Assembly (NCBI GenBank): GCA_050999155.1
Contig: JBPCPM010000159.1
Span: forward strand, 1-28,078
Reading direction: 5' to 3'
Length of the DNA stretch: 28,078 nt
Source of the DNA: JBPCPM01 sp050999155
GTDB lineage: Bacteria > Actinomycetota > Thermoleophilia > Solirubrobacterales > 70-9
The notes under the pieces are model-generated. The model made no database searches and had not been told where the DNA came from. It worked only from the letters and a program-made list of their open reading frames with translations. Of this stretch, positions 1 to 7,399 are shown piece by piece (positions within the stretch are counted from its first letter, which is position 1; every line of letters starts with the position of its first letter). A program made the position numbers and the translations under genes.

Positions 1-583
1 CCTCCCCGCCACGCAACACTTCGACGCCGTGGCCGAGGGTGGCTGGGATCGTTTCGGAGACCGCCGGGGTGTTCGGCCGGCCGAACCGCAGGTAGGTCGG
101 CGCGTCGCGATCGTAGGACTCGAGCACCGCGCAGACCGACTGGTTGTAGTCGGCCGGGACGATGACCTGCATCTTGGGCATGGCCCGCATCAGCGCGAGG
201 TCCTCGATCATCTGGTGCGACGCCCCGTCTTCGCCGAGCGAGACGCCGCCGTGGCTGGCGCAGATCTTGACCGGCAGCTCGTTGTGGGCGATCCCGAGGC
301 GGATCTGGTCGTAGGCGCGGCCGGTGGCGAACACCGCGAAGGTCGAGACGTACGGACGCTTGCCCGAGGCGGCGAGACCGCAGGCCATCGACATCATGTT
401 GGCCTCGGCGGCACCGACGTTGAAGAACCGCTCGGGGAACCGCTTGCCGAACTTCGCGGCCTGGGTGCTGACGGAGAGGTCGGCATCCAGGGAGACGACA
501 TCGTCGTGCTGCTCGCCCAGGGAGACCAGCGCGTCTCCGAATCCCTGGCGGGTCGCGGTCGGCTCGGTGCGGGCTTCGATCAC
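1..583 (-). CDS. transketolase C-terminal half (partial, runs off the left end)
   Basis: This is the pyrimidine-binding and C-terminal half of a split transketolase, a thiamine-diphosphate enzyme that moves two-carbon units between sugar phosphates. Reading the minus strand from the GTG at 583 gives an open frame to the window edge, about 194 residues. It contains hallmark stretches such as FFNVGAAEANMMSMACG and SHGGVSLGEDGASHQMIEDL, with the conserved Glu of the NVGxAE motif that activates the cofactor. The start overlaps the stop of the N-terminal-half gene by four bases (GTGA), so the two are translationally coupled and should form one enzyme. The C-terminal end is not in the window. Family assignment is very secure; the exact sugar substrate is not. 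Confidence 0.93.
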   Translation of the reverse strand, partial: MIEARTEPTATRQGFGDALVSLGEQHDDVVSLDADLSVSTQAAKFGKRFPERFFNVGAAEANMMSMACGLAASGKRPYVSTFAVFATGRAYDQIRLGIAHNELPVKICASHGGVSLGEDGASHQMIEDLALMRAMPKMQVIVPADYNQSVCAVLESYDRDAPTYLRFGRPNTPAVSETIPATLGHGVEVLRGGE

Positions 584-1554
584 GATTCGTCCGTGCCTTC
601 CAGCGCGGCGTCCTGGCGCGTGAGCAATGCGCTGAGCTCGTCGTAGGCCTCGGCCGCCTGCTCGGGCGTCGGCGGCTTGCCGTGGAAGCCGAACTGGCCC
701 TCCATCAGCGACACGCCCCGTCCCTTGCGCGTCTGGCAGACGATGGCGGCCGGCCCGTCCTGCTCGCGGCTCCACTCCAGCGCCTCGACGATGGCGCCCA
801 TGTCGTGCCCGTCGATCTCGGTGGTCTGCCAGCCGAAGGAGGCGAACTTCGCGCGGACGTCGCGGATGTCCATGACCTCCTCGGTGCTGCCGTCGGTCTG
901 CAGGTGGTTGTAGTCGACGATCGCGGTGAGGTTGCGCACGCCGAAGTGCGGCGCGGCCGTGGCGGCCTCCCAGGTCTGGCCCTCCTGGCAGTCGCCGTCG
1001 GAGCACAGGCAGAACACGTGCGCGGTGTCCTCGAGGCCATCGAGGCGCAGTGCCATCGCGATGCCCAGCGACATGGACAGGCCCTGGCCCAGCGACCCGG
1101 TCGACACCTCGACGCCGGGGGTCCGGTGCATGTCGGGATGGCCCTGGAGGTTGCCGTTGATCTGGCGAAGCCCCATGAGCTGCTCGGGGTCGAAGTAGCC
1201 GTGCTCGGCCAGCGCCGCGTAGAGGATGGGGGCCGCGTGGCCCTTGCTGAGGACGAAGCGGTCGCGCTCGGGCCACTTCGGCCGCGACGGGTCGTGGCGC
1301 AGGATCCGGTAGTAGAGCGCCGTGACGATGTCGGCGGCCGACAGCGAGCTGTCGAGGTGGCCCGACTTGGCGACGGCGAGCATCCGCACGCAGTGGATCC
1401 GCAGGACCGTGGCGGCCCGCTCGAGCTCTGCCACGGAGGTGGGGGCGGCGTCCTCCACCGCACGCAGCTGGGGCTTGCTCTGGGGGGCGTGCGAGGGGGG
1501 CGGCACGAGGGCGGTCCAATCGGTGGCGGCCGCGGTCGCGGCGCTGGGGTTCAT
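580..1554 (-). CDS. transketolase N-terminal half (thiamine-diphosphate domain)
   Basis: This 324-residue protein holds the pyrophosphate-binding half of a split transketolase and partners the gene just downstream. Visible motifs are SGHLDSSLSAADI (about 64-76), SKGHAAPILYAAL (103-115), TGSLGQGLSMSLGIA (152-166), the thiamine-diphosphate/metal motif SDGDCQEGQ (185-193) ending at Asn216, and GRGVSLMEG near the end. The usual GDG is SDG here, and GHPGGSLS is replaced by GHLDSSLS, so it is somewhat divergent. I chose the ATG at 1554 because GGAG lies seven bases upstream. An in-frame ATG at 1641 would add 29 Arg-rich residues but has no Shine-Dalgarno and sits only three bases after a -10-like box. 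The first 40 or so residues are low-complexity. Confidence 0.92.
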   Translation of the reverse strand: MNPSAATAAATDWTALVPPPSHAPQSKPQLRAVEDAAPTSVAELERAATVLRIHCVRMLAVAKSGHLDSSLSAADIVTALYYRILRHDPSRPKWPERDRFVLSKGHAAPILYAALAEHGYFDPEQLMGLRQINGNLQGHPDMHRTPGVEVSTGSLGQGLSMSLGIAMALRLDGLEDTAHVFCLCSDGDCQEGQTWEAATAAPHFGVRNLTAIVDYNHLQTDGSTEEVMDIRDVRAKFASFGWQTTEIDGHDMGAIVEALEWSREQDGPAAIVCQTRKGRGVSLMEGQFGFHGKPPTPEQAAEAYDELSALLTRQDAALEGTDES

Positions 1555-1644
1555 CGGGCGTCTCCGGGGGCTGCGGGCCTGCAATACCGTGCGTGCCACG
1601 GCGCCGACTCGAGCCCGGGTGATCCCGGGCGGGGAAGCCATAAG

Positions 1645-1650
1645 AGGCTA
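1645..1650 (-). promoter_or_regulatory. candidate -10 box for the transketolase operon
   Basis: TAGCCT on the minus strand matches the actinobacterial -10 consensus TANNNT. Transcription would begin about seven bases further on, near 1638, leaving a leader of about 85 bases before the chosen start at 1554. I see no convincing -35 box, so this rests on the hexamer and its position only. Confidence 0.35.
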
Positions 1651-1684
1651 GCAGCGACGATCACGAGAACGAGGCTAGGACGGG

Positions 1685-2332
1685 ATGCGGACAGAAGGAA
1701 CCCACCGACGGACGCCGAATACGACGTGGTTGCGCGCGCTTGTCGCGATTTCCCTGCTCGTCGCCGTGTTCTTCTGCGCGGGCTGCGGAAGCGACGAGCC
1801 GGAGCGGGCCGACACGGCGACCGCTCTCAAGACGGGAACGACCACCGCGCCCGGGACCTCCACGGCCGGTGGCGCCGGCGGAGCCGAGCGCACGGCCCGC
1901 GCGCAGGCCAGCCAGGGCCCCGAGCAGGCGGCCCGGGCGTTCATCGAGGCGATCGACGGTCGCGAGCCCGAGGCCGTCTGCTCGCTACTGGAACCCGGTT
2001 CCCTGGACGGCCTCGAGCTTCCCGAACGCGCCGACACCTGCACCGACACGATCGCCGGATCGCTTGGCGGATCCCAGGGCGAGGGCATGCCCCGCTGGCG
2101 CCGGACGACCATCGCGGTGACCCAGGGCGTCGAGACCGACGGTGACCGCAGCCGCGTGACGCTTTCGGTCAACCACCGCTTCGCCGACCGCGAGACCGTC
2201 TCGGTGGAAGACGATGTCGTCTACCTGCGCCGCGAGGGCGACGGCTGGCTTGTCCGCCAGCCCTCGGCGACGCTGTACCGGGCCGTCGGCTACCCCGAGC
2301 CTCCGCTCGACGCGGTGCGGCCGCCGGAGTAG
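1685..2332 (+). CDS. putative secreted lipoprotein, function unknown
   Basis: This 215-residue protein has a classic export signal: basic residues at the N-terminus, a hydrophobic stretch at about 15-31 (LRALVAISLLVAVFFCAGC) and a lipobox-like CAGC. It probably ends up lipid-anchored on the outer face of the membrane. A Thr/Ala/Gly-rich linker (about 44-75) follows, then a globular domain beginning QGPEQAARAFIEAIDGREPEAVCSLL when read across two adjacent pieces (QGPEQAARAF, then IEAIDGREPEAVCSLL). That segment resembles the small NTF2-like/DUF4878-type domains found in actinobacterial lipoproteins. I infer only the fold, not a function. It is divergent from the transketolase operon and converges on nadA, with just four bases between the two stop codons. 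Cys at lipobox position -3 is uncommon, so lipidation is likely but not certain. Confidence 0.8.
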   Translation: MRTEGTHRRTPNTTWLRALVAISLLVAVFFCAGCGSDEPERADTATALKTGTTTAPGTSTAGGAGGAERTARAQASQGPEQAARAFIEAIDGREPEAVCSLLEPGSLDGLELPERADTCTDTIAGSLGGSQGEGMPRWRRTTIAVTQGVETDGDRSRVTLSVNHRFADRETVSVEDDVVYLRREGDGWLVRQPSATLYRAVGYPEPPLDAVRPPE

Positions 2333-2336
2333 GTGG

Positions 2337-3368
2337 TTACCCGATCGCAACCATTCGCTCGATGGGAATACGGGCTCGCTCCGCGACCTTCGGGTCCACC
2401 TTCACCTCGGGGGCCAGACGGCGCAGCGTGTCGCGGACGCCCGGCAGGGTGATCATCTTCATGTAGCGGCAGACGGCCGCGTCGTTGGCCGCGATGAGCT
2501 GCGCCCCGGGGGCGGCGTCGGCCATCGGGTGCAGCATTCCCGTCTCGGTCGCGACGATGAACTGGCCCTCAGGGCGCTCGCGCACCCGGTCGAGCATCCC
2601 CGAGGTGGAGAGCATGTGGACACCCTCCCCGGCGATGTCGCCGGCGGCGACGTACTCCATCGCCTGGGTCGAGCAGCCGCACTCGGGATGGATGAGGAAC
2701 TCCGCGGCGGGATGCTCGGCGCGGGTGCGCTCGATGTCCTCGGGACGGATCCCGGCGTGGACGTGGCACTCGCCGTCCCAGACGTGGAAGCGGGCGCGGC
2801 GCTCGGGGTCGTCGTGCAGCCCGGCGGCCCGCTCGACGTAGGCGCCGAGCCACATGTCGGGCCCGAAGAGGATCTCGGTGTCCGGACCGTGCTCGGCCCA
2901 GATGTGCTTGACCACCTGCACCGCGTTGGACGACGTGCAGCAGTAGTCGGTCTCGGCCTTGACCTCGGCGGACGTGTTGACGTACATGACGACGAGGGCT
3001 CCGGGGTGCTTGGCCTTCCAGGCCCTCAGCTGGTCGGCCGTAATCGACTCGGCCAGCGAGCAGCCGGCCCCGAGGTCGGGCAGCAGGACCGTCTTGTCGG
3101 GGGCGAGCACCGACGCGGTCTCGGCCATGAAGTGCACGCCGCAGAAGACGATGACCTCGGCGTCGGTGGCGGCGGCCTGGCGCGACAGCCCCAGCGAGTC
3201 ACCGACGAAGTCGGCGGCGTCCTGGACCTCGGGCACCTGGTAGTTGTGGGCCAGCAGCACGGCGTCGCGCTCGGCGGCCAGGGCCCGGACCTCACCGGCC
3301 AAGGCGGTGTGGTCCTCGGAATCGGGGCGGGTGGGAGCCGTGTATTGGACCGTCGGCAGCTCGTGCAT
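2337..3368 (-). CDS. nadA: quinolinate synthase A
   Basis: NadA condenses iminoaspartate with dihydroxyacetone phosphate to quinolinate, the precursor of the NAD pyridine ring, using a [4Fe-4S] cluster in the cytoplasm. The 343-residue protein shows the family's landmarks: LLAHNYQVPEVQDAADFVGDS (two pieces: LLAHNYQVPEVQ, DAADFVGDS; about 38-58), AGCSLAES with Cys103, YVNTSAEVKAETDYCCTSSN (129-148), HPECGCSTQAMEY with Cys230, and NDAAVCRYMKMITL with Cys300. By comparison with known NadA proteins, Cys103, Cys230 and Cys300 should be the three cluster ligands. The ATG start has GAAGG six bases upstream. It is transcribed alone and divergently from the MutM-like gene. nadC lies about 1.5 kb away on the same strand; no nadB is in the window. 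Confidence 0.96.
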   Translation of the reverse strand: MHELPTVQYTAPTRPDSEDHTALAGEVRALAAERDAVLLAHNYQVPEVQDAADFVGDSLGLSRQAAATDAEVIVFCGVHFMAETASVLAPDKTVLLPDLGAGCSLAESITADQLRAWKAKHPGALVVMYVNTSAEVKAETDYCCTSSNAVQVVKHIWAEHGPDTEILFGPDMWLGAYVERAAGLHDDPERRARFHVWDGECHVHAGIRPEDIERTRAEHPAAEFLIHPECGCSTQAMEYVAAGDIAGEGVHMLSTSGMLDRVRERPEGQFIVATETGMLHPMADAAPGAQLIAANDAAVCRYMKMITLPGVRDTLRRLAPEVKVDPKVAERARIPIERMVAIG

Positions 3369-3535
3369 CTGCAGCCTTCGTTCGCTGGCTATGTTCGCCG
3401 GTCCGGCTACCGCGTCGTGGCGGCTGCCTCGGAGTCAGCGAATGTCACCGGGATCGGTGTGCCCACAGTTTACCGCCCCGGGCCGGCCACGCGGCCGGTT
3501 TTCCGCCGCTCCACGCCGAACGGGGTTGCGGCCCC

Positions 3536-3564
3536 GTCGACCGTACAGCCGCTCGGCGTAGGCT
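3536..3564 (+). promoter_or_regulatory. candidate leaderless promoter for the MutM-like gene
   Basis: TAGGCT at 3559-3564 fits TANNNT, and exactly six bases separate it from the GTG start at 3571, so a transcript starting at the usual distance would begin on the start codon. A weak -35-like GTCGAC lies at 3536-3541 with a 17-base spacer. No Shine-Dalgarno precedes the GTG, which agrees with a leaderless message. Confidence 0.5.
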
Positions 3565-3570
3565 TGGCTC

Positions 3571-4419
3571 GTGCCCGAGCTGCCCGAGGTCGAGATAACC
3601 GTACGGCGCCTGGCCGTCGCGCTCGAAGGCGCCGAGGTCGAGTCGGCGCTGGCGCCCGGTGTCGTCACGCTGAAGTCGGTCGAGCCGCCGCTGCAGGCAC
3701 TCGAGGGTCGGCAGGTCAGCGGCCTGCGGCGGCGAGGCAAGCTGGTCATCGTCGAGTTCGGGGAGCTGGGGCTGCTCGTCCATCTGATGTCCGCCGGGCG
3801 GCTGTCGGTGTTCGACAAGCGAGCGTCGCTGCGTGACAAGGCATCGCGCCTGCTGATCCGGCTGACCGACGGGCGCGAGCTGCGCCTCCGCGAGTTCGGC
3901 ACCCGCCAGCGCGCCTGGGCCAAGGTGCTGCCCGCCTCCGAGGTCGACGCCGACGAGTACCTGCAGGGCCTGGGCCCCGAAGCCCTGCCCGTCCCCGACC
4001 CGGCGACCTTCACAACCCTGGTCGACCAGCCGCACCACCTGCATCCGCTGCTGCGCGACCAGCGCACCATCACCGGGATCGGGCGGACCTGGGTGGACGA
4101 CATCCTCTGGGAGGCCCGGCTGTCGCCGTTTCGCCTCGGCTCCGACCTCGGCGACGAGGAGGTCGGGCGTCTCCGGGTGGCCGTCGGCGCGGTCCTCGAG
4201 CGGACGCTTGACGCCTACGAGCAGCAGATCGGCCCGGCGCCGCCGGACAAGATGCCCAAGCCGGTCGCCGTCCACGGCCGTGCGGGCGAGCCGTGCCCGC
4301 GGTGCGGCAACGAGCTGGCCGCCGTGCACTACAAGGACTACTCGATGGCCTACTGCCCCGAGGAACAGACCGAGGGCCGGGTCCTCAAGGACCGCCGGTT
4401 GTCGCGCCTTTTGAAGTGA
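3571..4419 (+). CDS. mutM: Fpg/Nei-family DNA glycosylase (MutM-like), altered zinc finger
   Basis: This family removes oxidised bases such as 8-oxoguanine and cuts the abasic site by beta/delta-elimination. The 282-residue protein begins MPELPEVE, giving the catalytic N-terminal Pro and the following Glu, and has the conserved RRRGK lysine. The helix-two-turn-helix is LRDQRTITGIGRTWVDDILW; the usual GIGN is GIGR, as in a divergent actinobacterial Fpg group I recall. The C-terminal zinc finger has Cys242, Cys245 and Cys262, but the fourth ligand position is Glu265 (CPEE instead of CPxC). Start is GTG with no ribosome-binding site, consistent with the leaderless promoter upstream. Family is certain; substrate preference and zinc binding are open. 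A Nei-like role is possible. Confidence 0.9.
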   Translation: MPELPEVEITVRRLAVALEGAEVESALAPGVVTLKSVEPPLQALEGRQVSGLRRRGKLVIVEFGELGLLVHLMSAGRLSVFDKRASLRDKASRLLIRLTDGRELRLREFGTRQRAWAKVLPASEVDADEYLQGLGPEALPVPDPATFTTLVDQPHHLHPLLRDQRTITGIGRTWVDDILWEARLSPFRLGSDLGDEEVGRLRVAVGAVLERTLDAYEQQIGPAPPDKMPKPVAVHGRAGEPCPRCGNELAAVHYKDYSMAYCPEEQTEGRVLKDRRLSRLLK

Positions 4420-4447
4420 GACCGCTGCCATCGCGACGGCTGCGCGT

Positions 4448-4453
4448 GGGAGG
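4448..4453 (+). promoter_or_regulatory. ribosome-binding site that fixes the start of the small membrane protein
   Basis: GGGAGG lies nine bases before the GTG at 4463. The in-frame ATG at 4454 touches the motif directly and could not use it, so the GTG is preferred. Confidence 0.6.
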
Positions 4454-4462
4454 ATGCGAGCG

Positions 4463-4828
4463 GTGAGTACGTACCAGCTGCGCGTCGGCCGTCCCCCTTC
4501 TCCCACCGAGCTGGCCAAGCCCCTGCGCCAGAGCCTGGGCGACCGCTACGACATCCTCCACGGCGGCAACGGATTCCTGATCCCGGCCGAGTGCGTGATC
4601 GTGGCCCGATCGCCGTGGGTGGGCGTGGCCATCCAGGCCCGCGAGGGAGAGAACGGCCCGGCGGAGCTGAAGACCTCGACGGTCATCCCCTCGGCCCGTC
4701 GGCGCACGGCCTTCGTGGCGATGTTCTTTCTCATCCCCGTGTTCCTTGCCATCGCCTTCACCGTCCAGTTCCGGGCCACCCAGGTCTACAAGGACATCGA
4801 CGAGGCGCTCGGCGACCTGGACTTCTAA
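4463..4828 (+). CDS. small single-pass membrane protein, unknown function
   Basis: I do not recognise this 121-residue protein. A soluble N-terminal part of about 78 residues, beginning STYQLRVGRPPSPTELAKPL after the initiator, is followed by three arginines and one hydrophobic helix (about 83-101, FVAMFFLIPVFLAIAFTVQ), then a short acidic tail ending DLDF. The Arg cluster before the helix suggests the N-terminal domain is cytoplasmic. It lies 43 bases after the MutM-like gene on the same strand and may be co-transcribed. Its stop is six bases from that of nadC, which converges on it. The start is set by GGGAGG upstream of GTG; an ATG nine bases earlier is less likely. Confidence 0.75.
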   Translation: MSTYQLRVGRPPSPTELAKPLRQSLGDRYDILHGGNGFLIPAECVIVARSPWVGVAIQAREGENGPAELKTSTVIPSARRRTAFVAMFFLIPVFLAIAFTVQFRATQVYKDIDEALGDLDF

Positions 4829-4834
4829 CCGGGC

Positions 4835-5671
4835 TCAGGCCGGCTCGAAGAGCAGGCTGAGGTCCAGCGTCGGCGCCGAATGGGTCAGGGCGCCGACGGA
4901 GATGTCGTCGATCCCCGTGGCGGCGATACGGGCCACCGTCTCCAGGGTGACGCCGCCGGAGGCCTCGAGCCGCGCCTCGGCGCCGGAGCGGTCACGCACG
5001 GCAACGGCCTCGCGGAGCGTGGCTGTATCCATGTTGTCGAGCAGGATCCGCTGGGCCCCGGCGTCGAGCGCCTCGGCCAGCTCGTCGAGGTCCGAGCACT
5101 CGACCTCGATCGGTACCCCGAGATCGCGCTCGCGCGCGCGGGCGACCGCCGCGCCCACCCCCCCGGCCATCGCGGCGTGGTTCTCCTTGATCAGGATGGC
5201 GTCGTGGAGGCCCATCCGGTGGTTGGTCCCCCCTCCCGCCCGAACGGCGTCCTTCTCGACCGCCCGCAGGCCGGGGGTGGTCTTGCGGGTGTCGAGGATC
5301 CGCACACCCGTCCCCCGGACCGCCTCGACGTAGCGGGCCGTCAACGTGGCGATCCCCGAGAGGTGGCCGAGGAAGTTCAGGGCGGTGCGCTCGCCCGCCA
5401 GGATCGCCGTGGCCGCGCCCTGCAGCGCGACGATCGTCGCCGGCTCGTCGCGCCAGGCTCCCTCGAAGCCGAGCGGCTCGAAGACCACGTCCCCGGCACG
5501 GTCGAAGACCGCCTTGGCCAGGTCGAGGCCGTAGACCACCCCGGGGGCCTTCTGGACAATCCGGGCTCGGGCCTGGGCTTCGGGGTCGACGACGGCCTGG
5601 GCCGTGACGTCGCCGGATCCCAGGTCCTCGGCCAGGGCCGATGCGGCGAGCTGGGCGAGCGGCTCAGCCAC
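4835..5671 (-). CDS. nadC: nicotinate-nucleotide pyrophosphorylase (quinolinate phosphoribosyltransferase)
   Basis: NadC converts quinolinate and PRPP to nicotinate mononucleotide, the step after NadA in de novo NAD synthesis. The 278-residue protein has the family order: EDLGSGDVTAQAV near the start (about 15-27), ALNFLGHLSGIATLT in the middle, DTRKTTPGLRAVEKDAVRAG with the active-site Arg and Lys residues, GGGTNHRMGLHDAILIKENH, and IEVECSDLDE followed by LLDNM. The start is GTG at 5671, which places the usual NadC N-terminus (AEPLAQLAASALAEDLG) directly after it and overlaps the upstream HD gene by eight bases. The frame stays open further upstream, but that would add unrelated Arg-rich sequence inside the HD gene. 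It is the last gene of the prfB-FIST-HD-nadC run. Confidence 0.96.
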   Translation of the reverse strand: MAEPLAQLAASALAEDLGSGDVTAQAVVDPEAQARARIVQKAPGVVYGLDLAKAVFDRAGDVVFEPLGFEGAWRDEPATIVALQGAATAILAGERTALNFLGHLSGIATLTARYVEAVRGTGVRILDTRKTTPGLRAVEKDAVRAGGGTNHRMGLHDAILIKENHAAMAGGVGAAVARARERDLGVPIEVECSDLDELAEALDAGAQRILLDNMDTATLREAVAVRDRSGAEARLEASGGVTLETVARIAATGIDDISVGALTHSAPTLDLSLLFEPA

Positions 5672-6248
5672 GACCGGCCACGAACACGCGCGGAAGCGAC
5701 AGCGGTCGCGAGCGGACGACCCCCGCCACCAGCCCGGCGATCTCGCGGTAGAAGCCGGTACGCGGCACCGCGGAAAAGACCGCGTCGATGTCCGCGCGCT
5801 CCAGTCCGTGACGCAGGCGCCCGGCGCTGACCTCGATCTGGTCGGCACGGCGCATCAGCTCCGCCTCGGCTCCGAGGTCCCACACGGACCGCAGGCGGTG
5901 GTGGTGCTCGATCGCGTCGGCCAGCCGACGGATCCGCTCGGCCGGCCAATCGAGATCGGCGAGCAGCGAACGGGCGAAGTCACCGCCTTCGGTGACGTAG
6001 ACCCCGCCGTCGGAGGCGTCGGGATAGAGGCCGATGTCGTGCAGCAGCGCGCCGCAGTAGGTCAGCTCCCGGTCGATCTCGACGCCCTCCCGGTCGGCCA
6101 GCAGCCCGACGAACAGCCAGCACCGCACGCCGTGGCGCTCGAACGGTCCATCGGATGTGCCGGCCAACCGCCGAACCGCATCGCGCGAGCGGCGCTCGGC
6201 CTCGGTGGATGGCTCGGGCACGGTGACGTCGGGGGCTGCCGGAGGCAC
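5664..6248 (-). CDS. HD-domain metal-dependent hydrolase, substrate unknown
   Basis: This 194-residue protein has the HD-superfamily metal-binding pattern: His39 (ERHGVR), His70-Asp71 (GALLHDIGLYPDA), a His cluster at 115-117 (AIEHHHRLR) and Asp136 (RRADQIEVS). HD proteins hydrolyse phosphate esters, often nucleotides or signalling nucleotides; the substrate cannot be read from the sequence. The overall look resembles the small stand-alone HD proteins annotated as cyanamide hydratase-like or phosphohydrolase. It starts with GTG, eight bases after the FIST gene, and overlaps nadC by eight bases, so it is made together with both. That links it to nucleotide or NAD metabolism by context only. 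Confidence 0.88.
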   Translation of the reverse strand: MPPAAPDVTVPEPSTEAERRSRDAVRRLAGTSDGPFERHGVRCWLFVGLLADREGVEIDRELTYCGALLHDIGLYPDASDGGVYVTEGGDFARSLLADLDWPAERIRRLADAIEHHHRLRSVWDLGAEAELMRRADQIEVSAGRLRHGLERADIDAVFSAVPRTGFYREIAGLVAGVVRSRPLSLPRVFVAGRG

Positions 6249-6256
6249 GGGTGGGG

Positions 6257-7399
6257 TCAGTCTGCCGGAAACACGGCCATGGTCGCGGTGAATCCGTGCA
6301 GGAAGCTGCGGCCTCCGACCGGGCCGATCTCGCCGGCGCAGAAGAACCCCGCCGGGACGACGCCGAGCCGCTGCGTGAGCGCTTCGGCGTCATGGTGGGG
6401 CTCCGAGAACATGTTGGTCCCGCGGCCGTTGCAGGTGAACAGCAGTGCGCCGGCCGCGCCACCGGAGCCGACGGCCTCGGCCTGCACGTCGAGCGCGGAG
6501 CGCAGGTCCTCGTCGGCCGACTGTTCGTCACGGACATACAGCCGCACGACCTGGCCTGCCTCCACGGTCTGCCCCACCAGCACCGACCCGTGCTGCTTGT
6601 CGACCCCCACGACCGGACGCACGAGATAGGCGCCCTGGGACGCGGGTCCGGACCCGACGTCGATCCCGAGCATGAGCCCGGCCGCCGCCTTGCGCCGGTC
6701 GGCGTCGGGCAGCTCGGTGATCACCGTCTCGAGCTGCTGGAGAGCCGGCTCGCCGTCGAGCTCGATCACGGAGTTGCCATCCGCGGCGGTGACACGCAGC
6801 GTCGGCCCAACGGCTGTTGCGCCCTGGGAGACGGTGGGCAGGACACTCACGCCGCGCAGGGATGCCGCAACGGCGCCGCCGTGGAGGACCTCCCGGTCGC
6901 GGAACAGCACCGCCTCGCCGCCGACGGCGGCGCTGGCCAGGCCACCGAGCACCGGTCGGCCCGGGTTGGCCTCATGCAGGGCGTCCAGCGCACTATCGGA
7001 CGTGAAGCTGTACGGATCGGCCAACAGCAGCAGCGTCTCCCAGTCGGCGTCCTCGAGCCCGTCGAGGTCGGGCTCGGCGTCACGCCCGGGCAGGGCGTGG
7101 GTCGCGACCCCGGGATAGTCGAACGAGGCGCCCCAGACCAGGGCCGCCGTTCCCGACTCGATCTCCCGCGATCCGGCGACCAGCCCCGCGGCGCCGCAGC
7201 CGATGAGCGAGGTGGGCGCCAGCTCGTCGTGCACCGCTGCGAGCACCTCGTCAGGGCGGGTCAGATGCCGGCCGGAGGCGAACACGACGCACAGGTCGCA
7301 GCGGTCACCGAGCTCGGAGGCCACCTCGACGGCCGCCTCGGTGAAGGCCGCGCTGGTGTCCGACCGCTCCGAGCACGCGACCGCGACGCGGGTGCTCAC
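6257..7399 (-). CDS. FIST-domain (FIST_N plus FIST_C) signal-transduction protein
   Basis: FIST domains are ligand-sensing modules, proposed to bind small molecules such as amino acids, and in bacteria are often linked to signalling enzymes. This stand-alone 380-residue protein has an N-terminal FIST half (from TRVAVACSERSDTSAAF through SLIGCGAAGLVAGSREIESG and GRPVLGGLASA) and a C-terminal FIST_C half with the typical ending LLFTCNGRGTNMFSEPHHDA and GFFCAGEIGPVGGRSFLHGF. There is no membrane helix or output domain. The GTG start overlaps the prfB stop by four bases (GTGA); a longer reading upstream would run through prfB in the wrong frame and adds Arg-rich nonsense. The partner is unknown; the HD protein next door is the obvious candidate. 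Confidence 0.93.
   Translation of the reverse strand: MSTRVAVACSERSDTSAAFTEAAVEVASELGDRCDLCVVFASGRHLTRPDEVLAAVHDELAPTSLIGCGAAGLVAGSREIESGTAALVWGASFDYPGVATHALPGRDAEPDLDGLEDADWETLLLLADPYSFTSDSALDALHEANPGRPVLGGLASAAVGGEAVLFRDREVLHGGAVAASLRGVSVLPTVSQGATAVGPTLRVTAADGNSVIELDGEPALQQLETVITELPDADRRKAAAGLMLGIDVGSGPASQGAYLVRPVVGVDKQHGSVLVGQTVEAGQVVRLYVRDEQSADEDLRSALDVQAEAVGSGGAAGALLFTCNGRGTNMFSEPHHDAEALTQRLGVVPAGFFCAGEIGPVGGRSFLHGFTATMAVFPAD

Noticed and set aside
682..2145. Plus-strand open frame of about 487 codons across the transketolase and lipoprotein genes
   Set aside because: It overlaps two real genes in the wrong frame and is low-complexity Arg/Gly/Ala.
5672..5848. Upstream extension of nadC
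   Set aside because: NadC homology begins right after the GTG at 5671, and the extra part is an off-frame reading of the HD gene.
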